64,000 bases of DNA from Skermanella rosea (GTDB taxonomy: Bacteria; Pseudomonadota; Alphaproteobacteria; Azospirillales; Azospirillaceae), in contig NZ_CP086111.1 in NCBI RefSeq assembly GCF_016806835.2, positions 1,161,001-1,225,000 on the forward strand, read 5' to 3'. Position numbers and translations under genes: made by a program. Every line of letters starts with the position of its first letter. Within the stretch, counting starts at the first letter, position 1. Shown here in pieces: positions 9,327 to 17,820 of this stretch. Under the pieces are notes generated by a model. The model worked only from the letters and a program-made list of their open reading frames with translations. It did no database searches and was not told the origin of the DNA.

Positions 9327-9779
9327 GTGACCGCCGATCTCCCGGCCTATGCCGGCCTGTTCGCGGCGGCCCTGCTGGCCGCCACGGTCCTGCCCGCCCA
9401 GTCCGAGATCCTGCTGGCGACCCTGCTGGCGCGCGGCGGGCTCGACCCGGTGCTCCTGGTCGCGACCGCCTCGGCCGGCAACGTGCTGGGCTCGATCCTG
9501 AATTGGCTGCTCGGCCGGTTCCTGGTCCATCTGCGGCACCGCCGCTGGTTTCCGCTGAAGCCCGCCGTGTACGACAGGGCCGTCGGCTGGTACGGCCGCT
9601 ACGGCGTCTGGTCCCTGCTGTTCGCCTGGGTGCCCGTCGTGGGCGATCCGCTGACGGTGGTCGCCGGCGCGCTCCGCGTCGATCTCGCGCGCTTCACCGT
9701 CCTGGTCGCGATCGGCAAGGTCGGACGCTACGTCTTCATCGCCCTCTCCACCCTGTGGTGGACCGGCGGCACGGGATGA
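9327..9779 (+). CDS. YqaA-family (DedA-like) membrane protein
   Basis: A 150-residue integral membrane protein with about four hydrophobic segments and the YqaA/SNARE-associated pattern: an early LPAQSEILLA, a GNVLGSILNWLLGR loop and a WVPVVGDPLTVVAG segment. The larger DedA family has been linked to lipid scrambling and membrane homeostasis; the specific role of YqaA proteins is not established. It starts at GTG 9327, 13 bases behind the preceding kinase, so the two are probably co-transcribed. The conserved Glu in QSEIL and Pro/Asp in VGDP are the residues most often retained in the family. Confidence 0.8.
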   Translation: MTADLPAYAGLFAAALLAATVLPAQSEILLATLLARGGLDPVLLVATASAGNVLGSILNWLLGRFLVHLRHRRWFPLKPAVYDRAVGWYGRYGVWSLLFAWVPVVGDPLTVVAGALRVDLARFTVLVAIGKVGRYVFIALSTLWWTGGTG

Positions 9780-9877
9780 GCGGTCCCCTGCGGCAACACG
9801 GCGCGGATGAATTTCGAAACAAATGCATTGTTCGCTGAACCACCGCATGACGCAGGTGTTCTGTCTGGGAGGTGATC

Positions 9878-11329
9878 ATGGGCGGGGGCGAAATGGGACT
9901 GCGCAACGGCCTGTGGCTGATAGCGGCAGCGGCAGCCGTACCGGGACTGCTGTTGTCGGCGGTGTTGCCGGCGCTCGTTTCCGCGCCCGGTCCGGTTCCC
10001 GCTTCCCCGACCATCCTGCCGGCGCCGGTCCAGGGCGGCCAGGTGGACAATGCCGCCCTTCCGGGAGCGATCGTCCCCGGCACCGCCATCCCGGCGGCAC
10101 CTCTGCCCGGCGTCGTGTTCGCCTTTCCGCCCCTGACGGTCGCCGGGCTGGCCGGGGCCCTGATCTCCGGCCTGCTGGCGGCGGGGGCGGCGCGCCTCGT
10201 CCTCCAGCGCGGCCAGGCCGCTTTGCCGGGAGGGCGGAGCGGCGCGCGGGAGAGCGGGAGGGGAGGCGACGAGGAGCGGTTGCGCGGCATGGCGGAGGCC
10301 CTGCCGCAGATCGTCTGGATCACCGGTCCCGACGGCGAGAACGAGTATTTCAATCGCCGCTGGTTCGAGTATTCCGGCGCGTCCCCTGACGATCCCCAGG
10401 CCTGGCGCAGCCATGTCCACCCGGACGACCTCGACGGGCTGCTCGAATCCTGGCGGGCCGCCTACGCTTCCGCCAGTCCCTGGCAGGCGGAATACAGGCT
10501 GCGCCGCGCCGACGGCGCCCATTTCTGGCATCTCGGGCGCGCAACTCCGGTGCTGGACCATGCCGGCCGCATCGTCCGCTGGTTCGGCACCGCGACCGAC
10601 ATCGACAGCCAGAAGCGCATCCAGGCGGAACTGGCCAGCACCGCGGCCGAACGCGAGCATCTGCTGCGCCAAAAGGACCTGCTGCTGCGCGAGGTGCATC
10701 ACCGCGTCCGCAACAATCTCCAGCTGATCTCCAGCCTGCTCAGCCTGCAGAACCGGACGATCACGGATCCGGCGACCCTGCAGCAGTTCACCGAGGCCCG
10801 CGGGCGGATCGAGGCCGTGGCGCAGGTCCACGAACAGCTCTACCTGACCGACCGGCCCGACCTGATGGATTTCGCGGCCTTCCTTCAGGGGCTGTGCGCC
10901 AATCTCTCCAGGCCGGGGATCCCGGTGGCCTGCACCCGCGGCCGGCCGATGGAACTGCCGATCGACGAGGCGACGCCCCTGGCGCTGATCGCCAACGAAC
11001 TGATCGCCAACGCCGTGGAATACGCCTATCCCGACGAGGGCGGCCTGGTGATCTCGGGCGGCCCGGTCCGCGTCATCCTGGATGGGTGCGCTCCCGGCCC
11101 GGTCGAGCTCCGCGTCGAGGACGATGGCGTCGGGCTGCCCCTGGATTTCGAGCAGGGCCAGGGACGCCTGGGCATCCGGCTGGTCAGGCAGCTGACGCGC
11201 CAGCTCCGGGGTCAGCTCACGACCGGCCCCGGCGGCGGACGGCGCTCCGGCACCTCGGTGAGCATCCGCTTTCGCAGCGAGCCGGCGCCTCCGATCGATC
11301 TGTGGGGCGACCGCGATATCATCCGGTAA
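9878..11329 (+). CDS. Membrane-anchored PAS-HisKA_2 sensor kinase
   Basis: A 483-residue kinase. The amino end holds two hydrophobic segments (about residues 10-35 and 85-105) separated by a Pro/Ala-rich, probably periplasmic loop. Next come a PAS domain (about 135-245) and a HisKA_2 domain with the phosphoacceptor His near 275 ([16 protein letters not shown]), followed by a HATPase domain ([22 protein letters not shown]). ATG 9878 is preceded by a strong GGGAGG at the right distance, better than the GTG two codons earlier. It is the second HisKA_2 kinase in 4 kb and sits just upstream of a uspA gene with a candidate stress promoter. The loop lacks a recognisable sensor fold. Confidence 0.88.
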   Translation: MGGGEMGLRNGLWLIAAAAAVPGLLLSAVLPALVSAPGPVPASPTILPAPVQGGQVDNAALPGAIVPGTAIPAAPLPGVVFAFPPLTVAGLAGALISGLLAAGAARLVLQRGQAALPGGRSGARESGRGGDEERLRGMAEALPQIVWITGPDGENEYFNRRWFEYSGASPDDPQAWRSHVHPDDLDGLLESWRAAYASASPWQAEYRLRRADGAHFWHLGRATPVLDHAGRIVRWFGTATDIDSQKRIQAELASTAAEREHLLRQKDLLLREVHHRVRNNLQLISSLLSLQNRTITDPATLQQFTEARGRIEAVAQVHEQLYLTDRPDLMDFAAFLQGLCANLSRPGIPVACTRGRPMELPIDEATPLALIANELIANAVEYAYPDEGGLVISGGPVRVILDGCAPGPVELRVEDDGVGLPLDFEQGQGRLGIRLVRQLTRQLRGQLTTGPGGGRRSGTSVSIRFRSEPAPPIDLWGDRDIIR

Positions 11330-11367
11330 AGCCGTGGCGCGGATTAGGCGTTTTGTCATAATTCTTT

Positions 11368-11392
11368 GGAACAAAGCTTCCCCGCCGTGGTT
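11368..11392 (+). promoter_or_regulatory. Candidate EcfG-type general stress promoter
   Basis: GGAAC at 11368-11372 and GTT at 11390-11392 are separated by 17 bases, which matches the GGAAC-N17/18-GTT pattern of alphaproteobacterial EcfG (RpoE2-type) promoters. It lies 48 bases upstream of the uspA start, a normal leader length. Universal stress proteins are common members of that regulon. The match is by eye only. Confidence 0.45.
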
Positions 11393-11439
11393 GCCCCAGG
11401 GAAATCTGGAAAAGAACAGCCCGCAGGGGGGCCGAAACC

Positions 11440-11874
11440 ATGGGACAACTCTTCATGGTCGGCGTGGACGGCAGCGACGGCTGCCGGCGCGCCGTCGATT
11501 TCGCAGCCGACCAGGCCGCTCGCGCCGGAGCCGACCTGCTTCTCGTCCATGTGATCGAGTGGTCGCGCTACGAGTTCCTGAGCCCGTCCGAGGTCGCCGA
11601 ACGGCATCGCCAGCGCGAGCGCGAGCTGGAGGATGCCCAGACCCGCTTGCTCGACCCGCTCCGGGATCGCCTGAAGGCGGCGGGGGCGGAACCGCGGACC
11701 GTTATCCGGTTCGGGCACGGCGCCGAGGAGCTGTGCTCCGCCGCCGCCGAGAACAAGGCCTGCCAAGTCTTCATCGGCCGCCGGGGCAGGTCCCGCGTCA
11801 CGACCCTGCTGTTCGGCGGCGTCGCCGGCGCGCTGGTCCAGATGGCGCCGGTACCGGTGACGGTGGTGCCATGA
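11440..11874 (+). CDS. Universal stress protein, UspA family
   Basis: A 144-residue single-domain Usp protein. It opens with [16 protein letters not shown], and near the carboxyl end carries [20 protein letters not shown], a variant of the G-2-G-9-G-(S/T) ATP-binding loop in which the last S/T is Gly; nucleotide binding is likely but not certain. Usp proteins support survival under starvation and oxidative stress, usually in the cytoplasm. The stop overlaps the start of the following symporter (ATGA), so the two are translationally coupled. A candidate EcfG promoter lies upstream. The pairing suggests the protein may tune amino acid transport under stress, which is inference. Confidence 0.88.
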   Translation: MGQLFMVGVDGSDGCRRAVDFAADQAARAGADLLLVHVIEWSRYEFLSPSEVAERHRQRERELEDAQTRLLDPLRDRLKAAGAEPRTVIRFGHGAEELCSAAAENKACQVFIGRRGRSRVTTLLFGGVAGALVQMAPVPVTVVP

Positions 11875-13460
11875 CCAGGCCGCCGCTCCCCCGCGCTCTC
11901 TTCCCGCCCGTGTTCGCGGCCCTGGTGGCCGCCGCCGGCCCCGCGGCGGCGCAGACCACCGCCGACTTGGCCGGCGCGCCCGAACTGGGCATCGATGCCC
12001 GCGTCAACGCGGCGATCGGGCCGGTCGCCGACGTCTTCGCCGGGATCATCTTCTATTCGGTGCCGGTGATGGGCGCCGACCTGCCGCTGATCGTGGTCTG
12101 GCTGATCACCGCCGCGCTGTTCTTCACCGTCTATTTCGGCTTCATCAATTTCCGCGGCTTCGGCCATGCGCTCCGGCTGGTCCGGGGCGATTACGAGGAC
12201 CCGAACGACCGGGGCGAGGTCTCGCACTTCCAGGCGCTGACGGCGGCGCTGTCCGGCACCGTAGGCCTCGGCAACATCGCGGGAGTGGCCATCGCGGTGT
12301 CGCTCGGCGGGCCAGGCGCCACCTTCTGGATGATCCTCGCCGGCCTGCTCGGCATGACGTCGAAATTCACGGAATGCACGCTCGGCGTCAAATATCGCCG
12401 CGTCAACGCCGACGGGACCGTCTCCGGCGGTCCGATGTATTACCTGAGCCAGGGGCTCGCCGAGCGCGGCATGGGCGGGCTGGGCCGGTTCCTGGCGGTG
12501 TTCTTCGCGATCATGTGCGTCGGCGGGTCGCTCGGCGGCGGCAACATGTTCCAGATCAACCAGGCGTTCCAGCAGTTCGTCAACGTGACGGGCGGCGACG
12601 CCAGCCCGCTGGCCGGCCGGGGCTGGATCTTCGGCCTGATCGCCGCCGTCCTGGTCGGCATCGTGATCATCGGCGGCATCCGCAGCATCGTGCGGGTGAC
12701 GGAGAAGGTCGTGCCCTTCATGTGCGGGCTCTACGTGCTGGCCGGCCTGATCATCATCCTGGTCCATTGGGCGGAGATCCCCGCGGCCTTCGGCGCCATC
12801 ATCACCGGCGCCTTCAGCCCGGAAGGAGTCGCGGGGGGCTTCGTCGGCGTGCTGATCCAGGGCTTCCGAAGGGCCGCCTTCTCCAACGAGGCGGGCATCG
12901 GCTCCGCCGCCATCGCCCATTCGGCGGTGCGGACCAAGGAGCCGGTGACCGAGGGCTACGTGGCGCTGCTGGAGCCGTTCGTGGACACCGTGATCGTCTG
13001 CACCGTGACGGCGCTGGTGATCGTGATCACCGGGACCTACGGCACGCCCGATGCCGACGGCGTCAGCCTGACTTCCCAGGCGTTCGGCAGCACCATCGGC
13101 TGGTTCCCCTACGTGCTCGCGGTGGCCGTCATCCTGTTCGCCTTCTCGACCATGATCAGCTGGTCCTATTACGGGCTGAAGAGCTGGACCTACCTGTTCG
13201 GCGAGACGCGGGCGGCGGATGTCAGCTTCAAGCTGCTGTTCTGCGTCTTCGTGGTGATCGGCTCCTCGCTCCAGCTGGGTGCAGTGGTCGATTTCTCCGA
13301 CGCCATGATCTTCGCCATGTCGCTGCCCAACCTGGTCGGGCTTTACCTGCTGGCCCCGGTGGTGCGGCGGGAGCTGGCGAACTACCGCGCCAAGCTGCGC
13401 AGCGGCGAGATCCGCGCCCACGGGCACGCCCCGCCCGCCGGCGCCGCGGTGCGGCGCTGA
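11871..13460 (+). CDS. Alanine/glycine:cation symporter (AGCS family)
   Basis: An inner membrane transporter of 529 residues that imports alanine or glycine with sodium or protons. The AGCS hallmarks are clear: [20 protein letters not shown], the [10 protein letters not shown] segment, and [18 protein letters not shown]. About ten transmembrane helices are visible. The first 28 residues look like a cleavable signal sequence ending AAAQ, which is seen in some AGCS proteins. Start ATG 11871 overlaps the uspA stop. It converges with the phosphoesterase gene, with only 16 bases between their ends. Confidence 0.92.
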   Translation: MTRPPLPRALFPPVFAALVAAAGPAAAQTTADLAGAPELGIDARVNAAIGPVADVFAGIIFYSVPVMGADLPLIVVWLITAALFFTVYFGFINFRGFGHALRLVRGDYEDPNDRGEVSHFQALTAALSGTVGLGNIAGVAIAVSLGGPGATFWMILAGLLGMTSKFTECTLGVKYRRVNADGTVSGGPMYYLSQGLAERGMGGLGRFLAVFFAIMCVGGSLGGGNMFQINQAFQQFVNVTGGDASPLAGRGWIFGLIAAVLVGIVIIGGIRSIVRVTEKVVPFMCGLYVLAGLIIILVHWAEIPAAFGAIITGAFSPEGVAGGFVGVLIQGFRRAAFSNEAGIGSAAIAHSAVRTKEPVTEGYVALLEPFVDTVIVCTVTALVIVITGTYGTPDADGVSLTSQAFGSTIGWFPYVLAVAVILFAFSTMISWSYYGLKSWTYLFGETRAADVSFKLLFCVFVVIGSSLQLGAVVDFSDAMIFAMSLPNLVGLYLLAPVVRRELANYRAKLRSGEIRAHGHAPPAGAAVRR

Positions 13461-13476
13461 TCCGCCGCGGGCGGGA

Positions 13477-14268
13477 TCAGGACGCGATCGGGACGACCTT
13501 GGCCGGCGGCTTCGCCGCCGCCGGCTCGGGCCACCTCAGCAGTTCCAGCTCGCCCGTGTCGTGCTCGACCAGGGCGGTGCAGTTGTCCACCCAGTCGCCG
13601 TCGTTGTAATAGAGGATGCCGTCCAGCGCCTTGATCTGGGGGAAGTGGATATGCCCGCAGACGACCCCGTCCACGCCGCGCCGCCGGGCCTCCTCGACGA
13701 CCGCCGTCTCATAATTGTGGATGAACTTGCCGCGGTGCTTGACCTTGTGCTTCAGGTAGCCCGACAGCGACCAGTAGGGATACCCGAGCTGCGTGCGGCC
13801 CCAGTTGAACCACTGGTTGACAAGCTGCGAGACGGCGTTGGCGTGGGTGCCCAGGTGGCCCAGCCAGGGCGCGCGGGCGACCACTCCGTCGAACTGGTCG
13901 CCGTGGATCACCAGCAGGCGCCGTCCGTCCGCCGTCTCGTGGATCGCGTCCTCGACCACCAGGATGCTGCCGAACTCGTGGTCGATATAGCCGCGCAGCA
14001 TGTCGTCGTGGTTGCCGGGCGTCAGGATCACGCGGGTGCCCTTCCGGGCCTTGCGCAGCAGCTTCTGGATCACGTCGTTGTGGCTCTGCGGCCAGTAGCG
14101 GGCGCGGCGCATGCGCCAGAAATCGATCACGTCGCCGACCAGGTAAAGGGTATCGCACTCGACCGCCTTCAGGAAGTCGAGCAGGCGGTCGGCCTGGCAC
14201 CCGCGCGTGCCGAGGTGGATGTCCGAGATCCAGACGGTCCGGTACCGGTGTGTCGATGCGCCGTCCAT
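13477..14268 (-). CDS. LpxH-like metallophosphoesterase
   Basis: A 263-residue calcineurin-type phosphoesterase of the UDP-2,3-diacylglucosamine diphosphatase family. All metal-binding blocks are present: SDIHLGTRG, VGDVIDFW, TPGNHDD, IHGDQFD and GHIHFPQ. The usual family reaction is hydrolysis of UDP-2,3-diacylglucosamine to lipid X in lipid A synthesis, at the cytoplasmic face of the membrane. Many alphaproteobacteria use LpxI for that step and keep LpxH-like proteins of unproven substrate, so the exact function is open. It stands alone, convergent with the symporter and divergent from the hydrolase-TPR gene. Confidence 0.85.
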   Translation of the reverse strand: MDGASTHRYRTVWISDIHLGTRGCQADRLLDFLKAVECDTLYLVGDVIDFWRMRRARYWPQSHNDVIQKLLRKARKGTRVILTPGNHDDMLRGYIDHEFGSILVVEDAIHETADGRRLLVIHGDQFDGVVARAPWLGHLGTHANAVSQLVNQWFNWGRTQLGYPYWSLSGYLKHKVKHRGKFIHNYETAVVEEARRRGVDGVVCGHIHFPQIKALDGILYYNDGDWVDNCTALVEHDTGELELLRWPEPAAAKPPAKVVPIAS

Positions 14269-14505
14269 GCCCTGGCCCCCATCCCTGGCGTCCGCCGATG
14301 CTGCGTCGCATCATTGTCTGGCATGGCCGGCGGCGGGGCGCAAGCCGCGATCCGGAGGCGGGGGAGAAGGTCCGCGACTTGCCCCGCGTCTCACGGATTT
14401 GTCACCAGCGCCGCGAAAGTCCCTTAACCGGAAGCGGTCACCATCCGGTCCGTCGCAACGACGGGACCGTACATCTTGGACGCCGAAATTTCCTGCCAGG
14501 ACAGC

Positions 14506-15594
14506 ATGATCGAATGGTTCCGGCTGGACCGGGAGCCGGACAGCGACGTGCTGGCCATCGTCTTCTCCCATGTGTCCGAGCAGCCGGGGCGCTTCTCCTT
14601 CTACGGCAGCTTCCGCGACGTCGCGGTCAACAAGCTCTTCGTGAATACGCCCGACAACGGTTGGTACCGGGACGGCGTGCCCGGGCTCGGCACCGACATC
14701 GACTCGACGGCCGAAGGCCTGCGGATCGTGATGCAGCAGGTCGGCCCCAGGACCGTCACCTGCATCGGCAATTCCATGGGAGCCTACGCGGCGCTGCTGT
14801 TCGGGGAACTGATCAATGCCGACCGGGTCCTGGCGATCGGGCCGGAGACCCTGCTGGACCAGCCCGGCAGCCGAAGCCGGGGCTTCCTGGCCGGACGGCC
14901 GCCGCCTTCCCGCTACGCCGACCTGCTGCCGGTCCTGAGCCGGCCCGCGGCCGACCGGCGGACCAGCATCGTGATCGGCGAATCCGACCTGTTCGACCTG
15001 GAATACGCCCGCCGCGTCGCCCACCTGCCCGGGATGCGCCTTCGCTCGCTGCGCGGCGTCGGCCACGAGGTGCCGGCGATGCTTCACCGCTTCGGGGCGT
15101 GGCGGCCGCTGATCCGGGATTTCGTGCGCGACGGCAGCCTCCCGGCGTTCCTGCCTCTGGAAGGGCGGATCCTGGAGGCCGGCGATGCGGCGGACGCCCT
15201 GGTCGAGGGGCGGCGCCTGCGGCTGGCGGGGGACCGCCGGGCGGCGCGCGACCGCCTCGGCCACTGCCTCTCCCTCTATCCCGATGCCGACGCCGCCCAT
15301 GACGAGATCGGCGTCATGGAGCGCGAGGAGGGCGCCTTCGCGAAGGCGGAAGCCGCCCACCGGCTGGCCCTGAGGCTGGCGCCCGACCGCGGACTGTACA
15401 GCCTGCACCTGGCCCAGGCGCTGGAAGCGCAGGGCCGCTTCGGCGAGGCTCTGGCGGCCTACGACCAGGCCGGCGCCCTGGAGCCCGGCAACCGTTTCCT
15501 GGCCAGGACCCGTGAGGAGGCACGGCGCCGGCTTGAGGACGCGGCACTCGCGGCCTGGGGAACGCCCGGCCTGTTTCAGTCCGGCCGGTCCTAG
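14506..15594 (+). CDS. Alpha/beta-hydrolase-like domain fused to TPR repeats
   Basis: A 362-residue two-part protein. Residues about 1-205 look like an alpha/beta hydrolase: a nucleophile elbow GNSMG near residue 90, an Asp-bearing VIGESDLFD segment, and a GVGHEVP near the expected catalytic His. Residues about 225-350 form tetratricopeptide-like helical pairs (ALRLAPDRGLYSLHLAQALE, EALAAYDQAGALEPGN). The fold suggests an esterase or thioesterase brought to a partner by the TPR part; the substrate is unknown. I use ATG 14506 with an AGGA four bases upstream; TTG 14476 is an alternative. Its stop overlaps the stop of the opposite lipoprotein gene by four bases (a CTAG). Confidence 0.75.
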   Translation: MIEWFRLDREPDSDVLAIVFSHVSEQPGRFSFYGSFRDVAVNKLFVNTPDNGWYRDGVPGLGTDIDSTAEGLRIVMQQVGPRTVTCIGNSMGAYAALLFGELINADRVLAIGPETLLDQPGSRSRGFLAGRPPPSRYADLLPVLSRPAADRRTSIVIGESDLFDLEYARRVAHLPGMRLRSLRGVGHEVPAMLHRFGAWRPLIRDFVRDGSLPAFLPLEGRILEAGDAADALVEGRRLRLAGDRRAARDRLGHCLSLYPDADAAHDEIGVMEREEGAFAKAEAAHRLALRLAPDRGLYSLHLAQALEAQGRFGEALAAYDQAGALEPGNRFLARTREEARRRLEDAALAAWGTPGLFQSGRS

Positions 15595-15971
15595 AAGGAC
15601 GATACGCCCGCCACTTCCGCCCCGCCCCGGGTATAGATCTGCATCGCCCGGCAGGTCAGGGCATCGGCGTCCACGATCAGGTGGCCCGGCTGTCCGGCCA
15701 GCCTCATCCATGCCGTGTAGCGGACGACCCGGTCGTTCGTGCCGTCCAGCTCCCGGGTGTAGAAGAGCTCCGTGATCTCCTCGGGCCTGACCCCGGCCCC
15801 TTCGACGGCGCCTGCGACGCGGGAGTTGCACGGGTGCTGGGCAAGCTGGGCGAGCCGCGCCTCGTAGGCGGGGTTCGTCGCCTCCTGTTGCGGGGCGTCG
15901 AGGCCGGCGCAGGCGGACAGCGTTCCGGCCGCGATCAGGAGCATGGCGGTTGCTGGCGACGATGGTTTCAT
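15591..15971 (-). CDS. Small lipoprotein, unknown function
   Basis: A predicted 126-residue lipoprotein. The signal sequence runs from MKPSS and ends in a lipobox LSAC (Cys at residue 21), so the mature protein of about 105 residues should be anchored to a membrane. The mature part has two further Cys (in QHPCNSR and ALTCRAM), which may form a disulfide in the periplasm, and ends with a QIYTRGGAEV segment. ATG 15971 was chosen because it starts the signal sequence; longer frames upstream are not signal-like. I do not recognise the family. It is convergent with the hydrolase-TPR gene. Confidence 0.7.
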   Translation of the reverse strand: MKPSSPATAMLLIAAGTLSACAGLDAPQQEATNPAYEARLAQLAQHPCNSRVAGAVEGAGVRPEEITELFYTRELDGTNDRVVRYTAWMRLAGQPGHLIVDADALTCRAMQIYTRGGAEVAGVSSF

Positions 15972-16140
15972 GGATGGTCCCATGGCGTTCGTTGAGTGAG
16001 CTGTCGTGGTGCGGCTACCTGGACGACGCCCCCAACAGGCAATCCGACAACGTGTCTCGGCGTCGCCGAATAACAAGCCGTGGCGGTAGCCTGGGCCGAA
16101 AGAACCGCATTTACCCCTTATTGACGGCTTCTCCGCCAGG

Positions 16141-17820
16141 ATGGCGCCTCGACTGGCGGAGCCGCCCCGTGCTCCGGCCGTTCTTCATGGGAAGCGGGCC
16201 TTGACCTCTCCTGGATGCTGGCTGCATGGCGCGGCGATCTACCAGATCTATCCGCTGAGCTTTCTCGACACCGACGGCGACGGGTACGGCGACCTGGAAG
16301 GGGTGATCCGGCGCCTCGATCATATCGCTTCGCTGGGCGTGGACGCCATCTGGCTGTCCCCCTTCCAGCCGTCGCCGCTCGCCGACTTCGGCTACGACAT
16401 CACCGACCACAAGGGCGTCGATCCGCGCATGGGCACGATCGACACCTTCGATCGGCTGCTGGCGGAAGTCCACCGGCGCGGCCTGAAGCTGATGATCGAC
16501 CTGGTTTGCGGCCACACCTCCGACCGGCATCCCTGGTTCGAGGAAAGCCGCCGGTCGACGGGAAGCCAGCGGGCGGACTGGTATGTCTGGGCCGATCCGG
16601 CGGCCGACGGCACGGCGCCCAACAACTGGCTGTCGGTATTCGGCGGTCCCGCCTGGACCTGGGAGCCCCGGCGCCGGCAATATTTCCTGCATCATTTCCT
16701 GGCGAGGCAGCCGACGCTGAACCTCCGGAACGAGGGTGTGATGGCGGCCCTGCTGGACGCCGCCCGTTTCTGGCTGGAGCGCGGGGTCGACGGCTTCCGC
16801 CTGGACGCGGTCGATTTCCTGATGCGCGACCCCGCCCTGCGGGCCAACCCGCCGCTCTCCGCCAGGCCGGCGGAGATCCCAGCCAAGCCGTTCGGCATGC
16901 AGGCCCATGTCTTCGACGTCGCCCACTCCGATGTCCGGGGCGTGCTGGAGCGGATCCGGGCCGCCGCCGACGGTTTCGGGGACCGCGCGCTGTTGGGCGA
17001 ACTGTCGAGCCAGCCCGGCGCCGCGCAGCGGCTCGACCGCTACACGAAGCCGGGCGGGCTCGATGCCGCCTATACCCTCGACCTGCCCAAACGGCCCTTC
17101 GCCGCCGGGACCTTCCATGCCGCCCTGACGGCGGCCGGACCGGGTGCCGCCACCTGCTGGAGCTTCAGCAACCACGACGTGGAGCGCGCGGCCTCGCGCT
17201 GGCGGCCGGCCGGCGCCGATCCCGAACGCTTCGCCGCCCTGCTGGCGCTGCTGTTCTGCTGCCTGCCCGGTACCCTCTGCCTCTACCAGGGAGAGGAGTT
17301 GGGGCTGCCCCAGGCCGACCTCGATTACGAGGATCTGCGCGACCCGTTCGGCACCGCCTTCTGGCCCGAGTTCAAGGGTCGCGACGGTTCCCGCACGCCG
17401 ATGCCCTGGATCGCGGGCGCCGAACATGCCGGGTTCACCCGCGGCGGGAAGCCCTGGCTGCCGGTGACGGAGGTCCACTGCGCCCTGGCGGCCGACCGCC
17501 AGGAGATGCGGCCCGATTCCACCCTGAACGTCTGGCGGCGCTGCCTGGCGCTCCGCCGCCTCCACCCCGAGCTCAAGCAAGGCGGGGCAGGGCAGGTGGA
17601 CGAGGACGGGCCGGTCCTGTCCTTCACGCGCGGCGACCGGCTGGCCGCCGTCTTCAACCTGTCCTGCGGCCGGGCGGAGTATATCCTGCCGCCCGGCCGC
17701 TACAGTGCAATCGAGATCCCGCTTCCCGGCCCGGCGGCGCTGCTCGACGGCTCGCCGCAGGACGGGATCAGGGTCGGTTTGCCGCCGCTGGGCGCCTTCC
17801 TGGCGCTTCGGGACGACTGA
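16141..17820 (+). CDS. GH13 alpha-glucosidase / alpha-amylase family enzyme
   Basis: A cytoplasmic-looking 559-residue GH13 hydrolase. The opening IYQIYPLSFLDTDGDGYGDL is typical of alpha-glucosidases and oligo-1,6-glucosidases. The catalytic triad is visible: nucleophile Asp near 222 (GFRLDAVD), acid/base Glu near 287 (LLGELSS), and Asp near 346 (FSNHDVER). It would release glucose from alpha-linked oligosaccharides, or transfer it. A small beta-sandwich domain closes the protein. The start is uncertain: ATG 16141 has no good ribosome-binding site, and TTG 16201 (before SPGCWLHGAAIY) is close to the conserved sequence. The gene is not clustered with other sugar genes and converges with the large oxidoreductase. 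Confidence 0.88.
   Translation: MAPRLAEPPRAPAVLHGKRALTSPGCWLHGAAIYQIYPLSFLDTDGDGYGDLEGVIRRLDHIASLGVDAIWLSPFQPSPLADFGYDITDHKGVDPRMGTIDTFDRLLAEVHRRGLKLMIDLVCGHTSDRHPWFEESRRSTGSQRADWYVWADPAADGTAPNNWLSVFGGPAWTWEPRRRQYFLHHFLARQPTLNLRNEGVMAALLDAARFWLERGVDGFRLDAVDFLMRDPALRANPPLSARPAEIPAKPFGMQAHVFDVAHSDVRGVLERIRAAADGFGDRALLGELSSQPGAAQRLDRYTKPGGLDAAYTLDLPKRPFAAGTFHAALTAAGPGAATCWSFSNHDVERAASRWRPAGADPERFAALLALLFCCLPGTLCLYQGEELGLPQADLDYEDLRDPFGTAFWPEFKGRDGSRTPMPWIAGAEHAGFTRGGKPWLPVTEVHCALAADRQEMRPDSTLNVWRRCLALRRLHPELKQGGAGQVDEDGPVLSFTRGDRLAAVFNLSCGRAEYILPPGRYSAIEIPLPGPAALLDGSPQDGIRVGLPPLGAFLALRDD

Noticed and set aside
9836-9860. TGAAC-N17-GTT before the second HisKA_2 kinase
   Set aside because: The first base of the -35 box is wrong and transcription would start inside the ribosome-binding site, leaving almost no leader.
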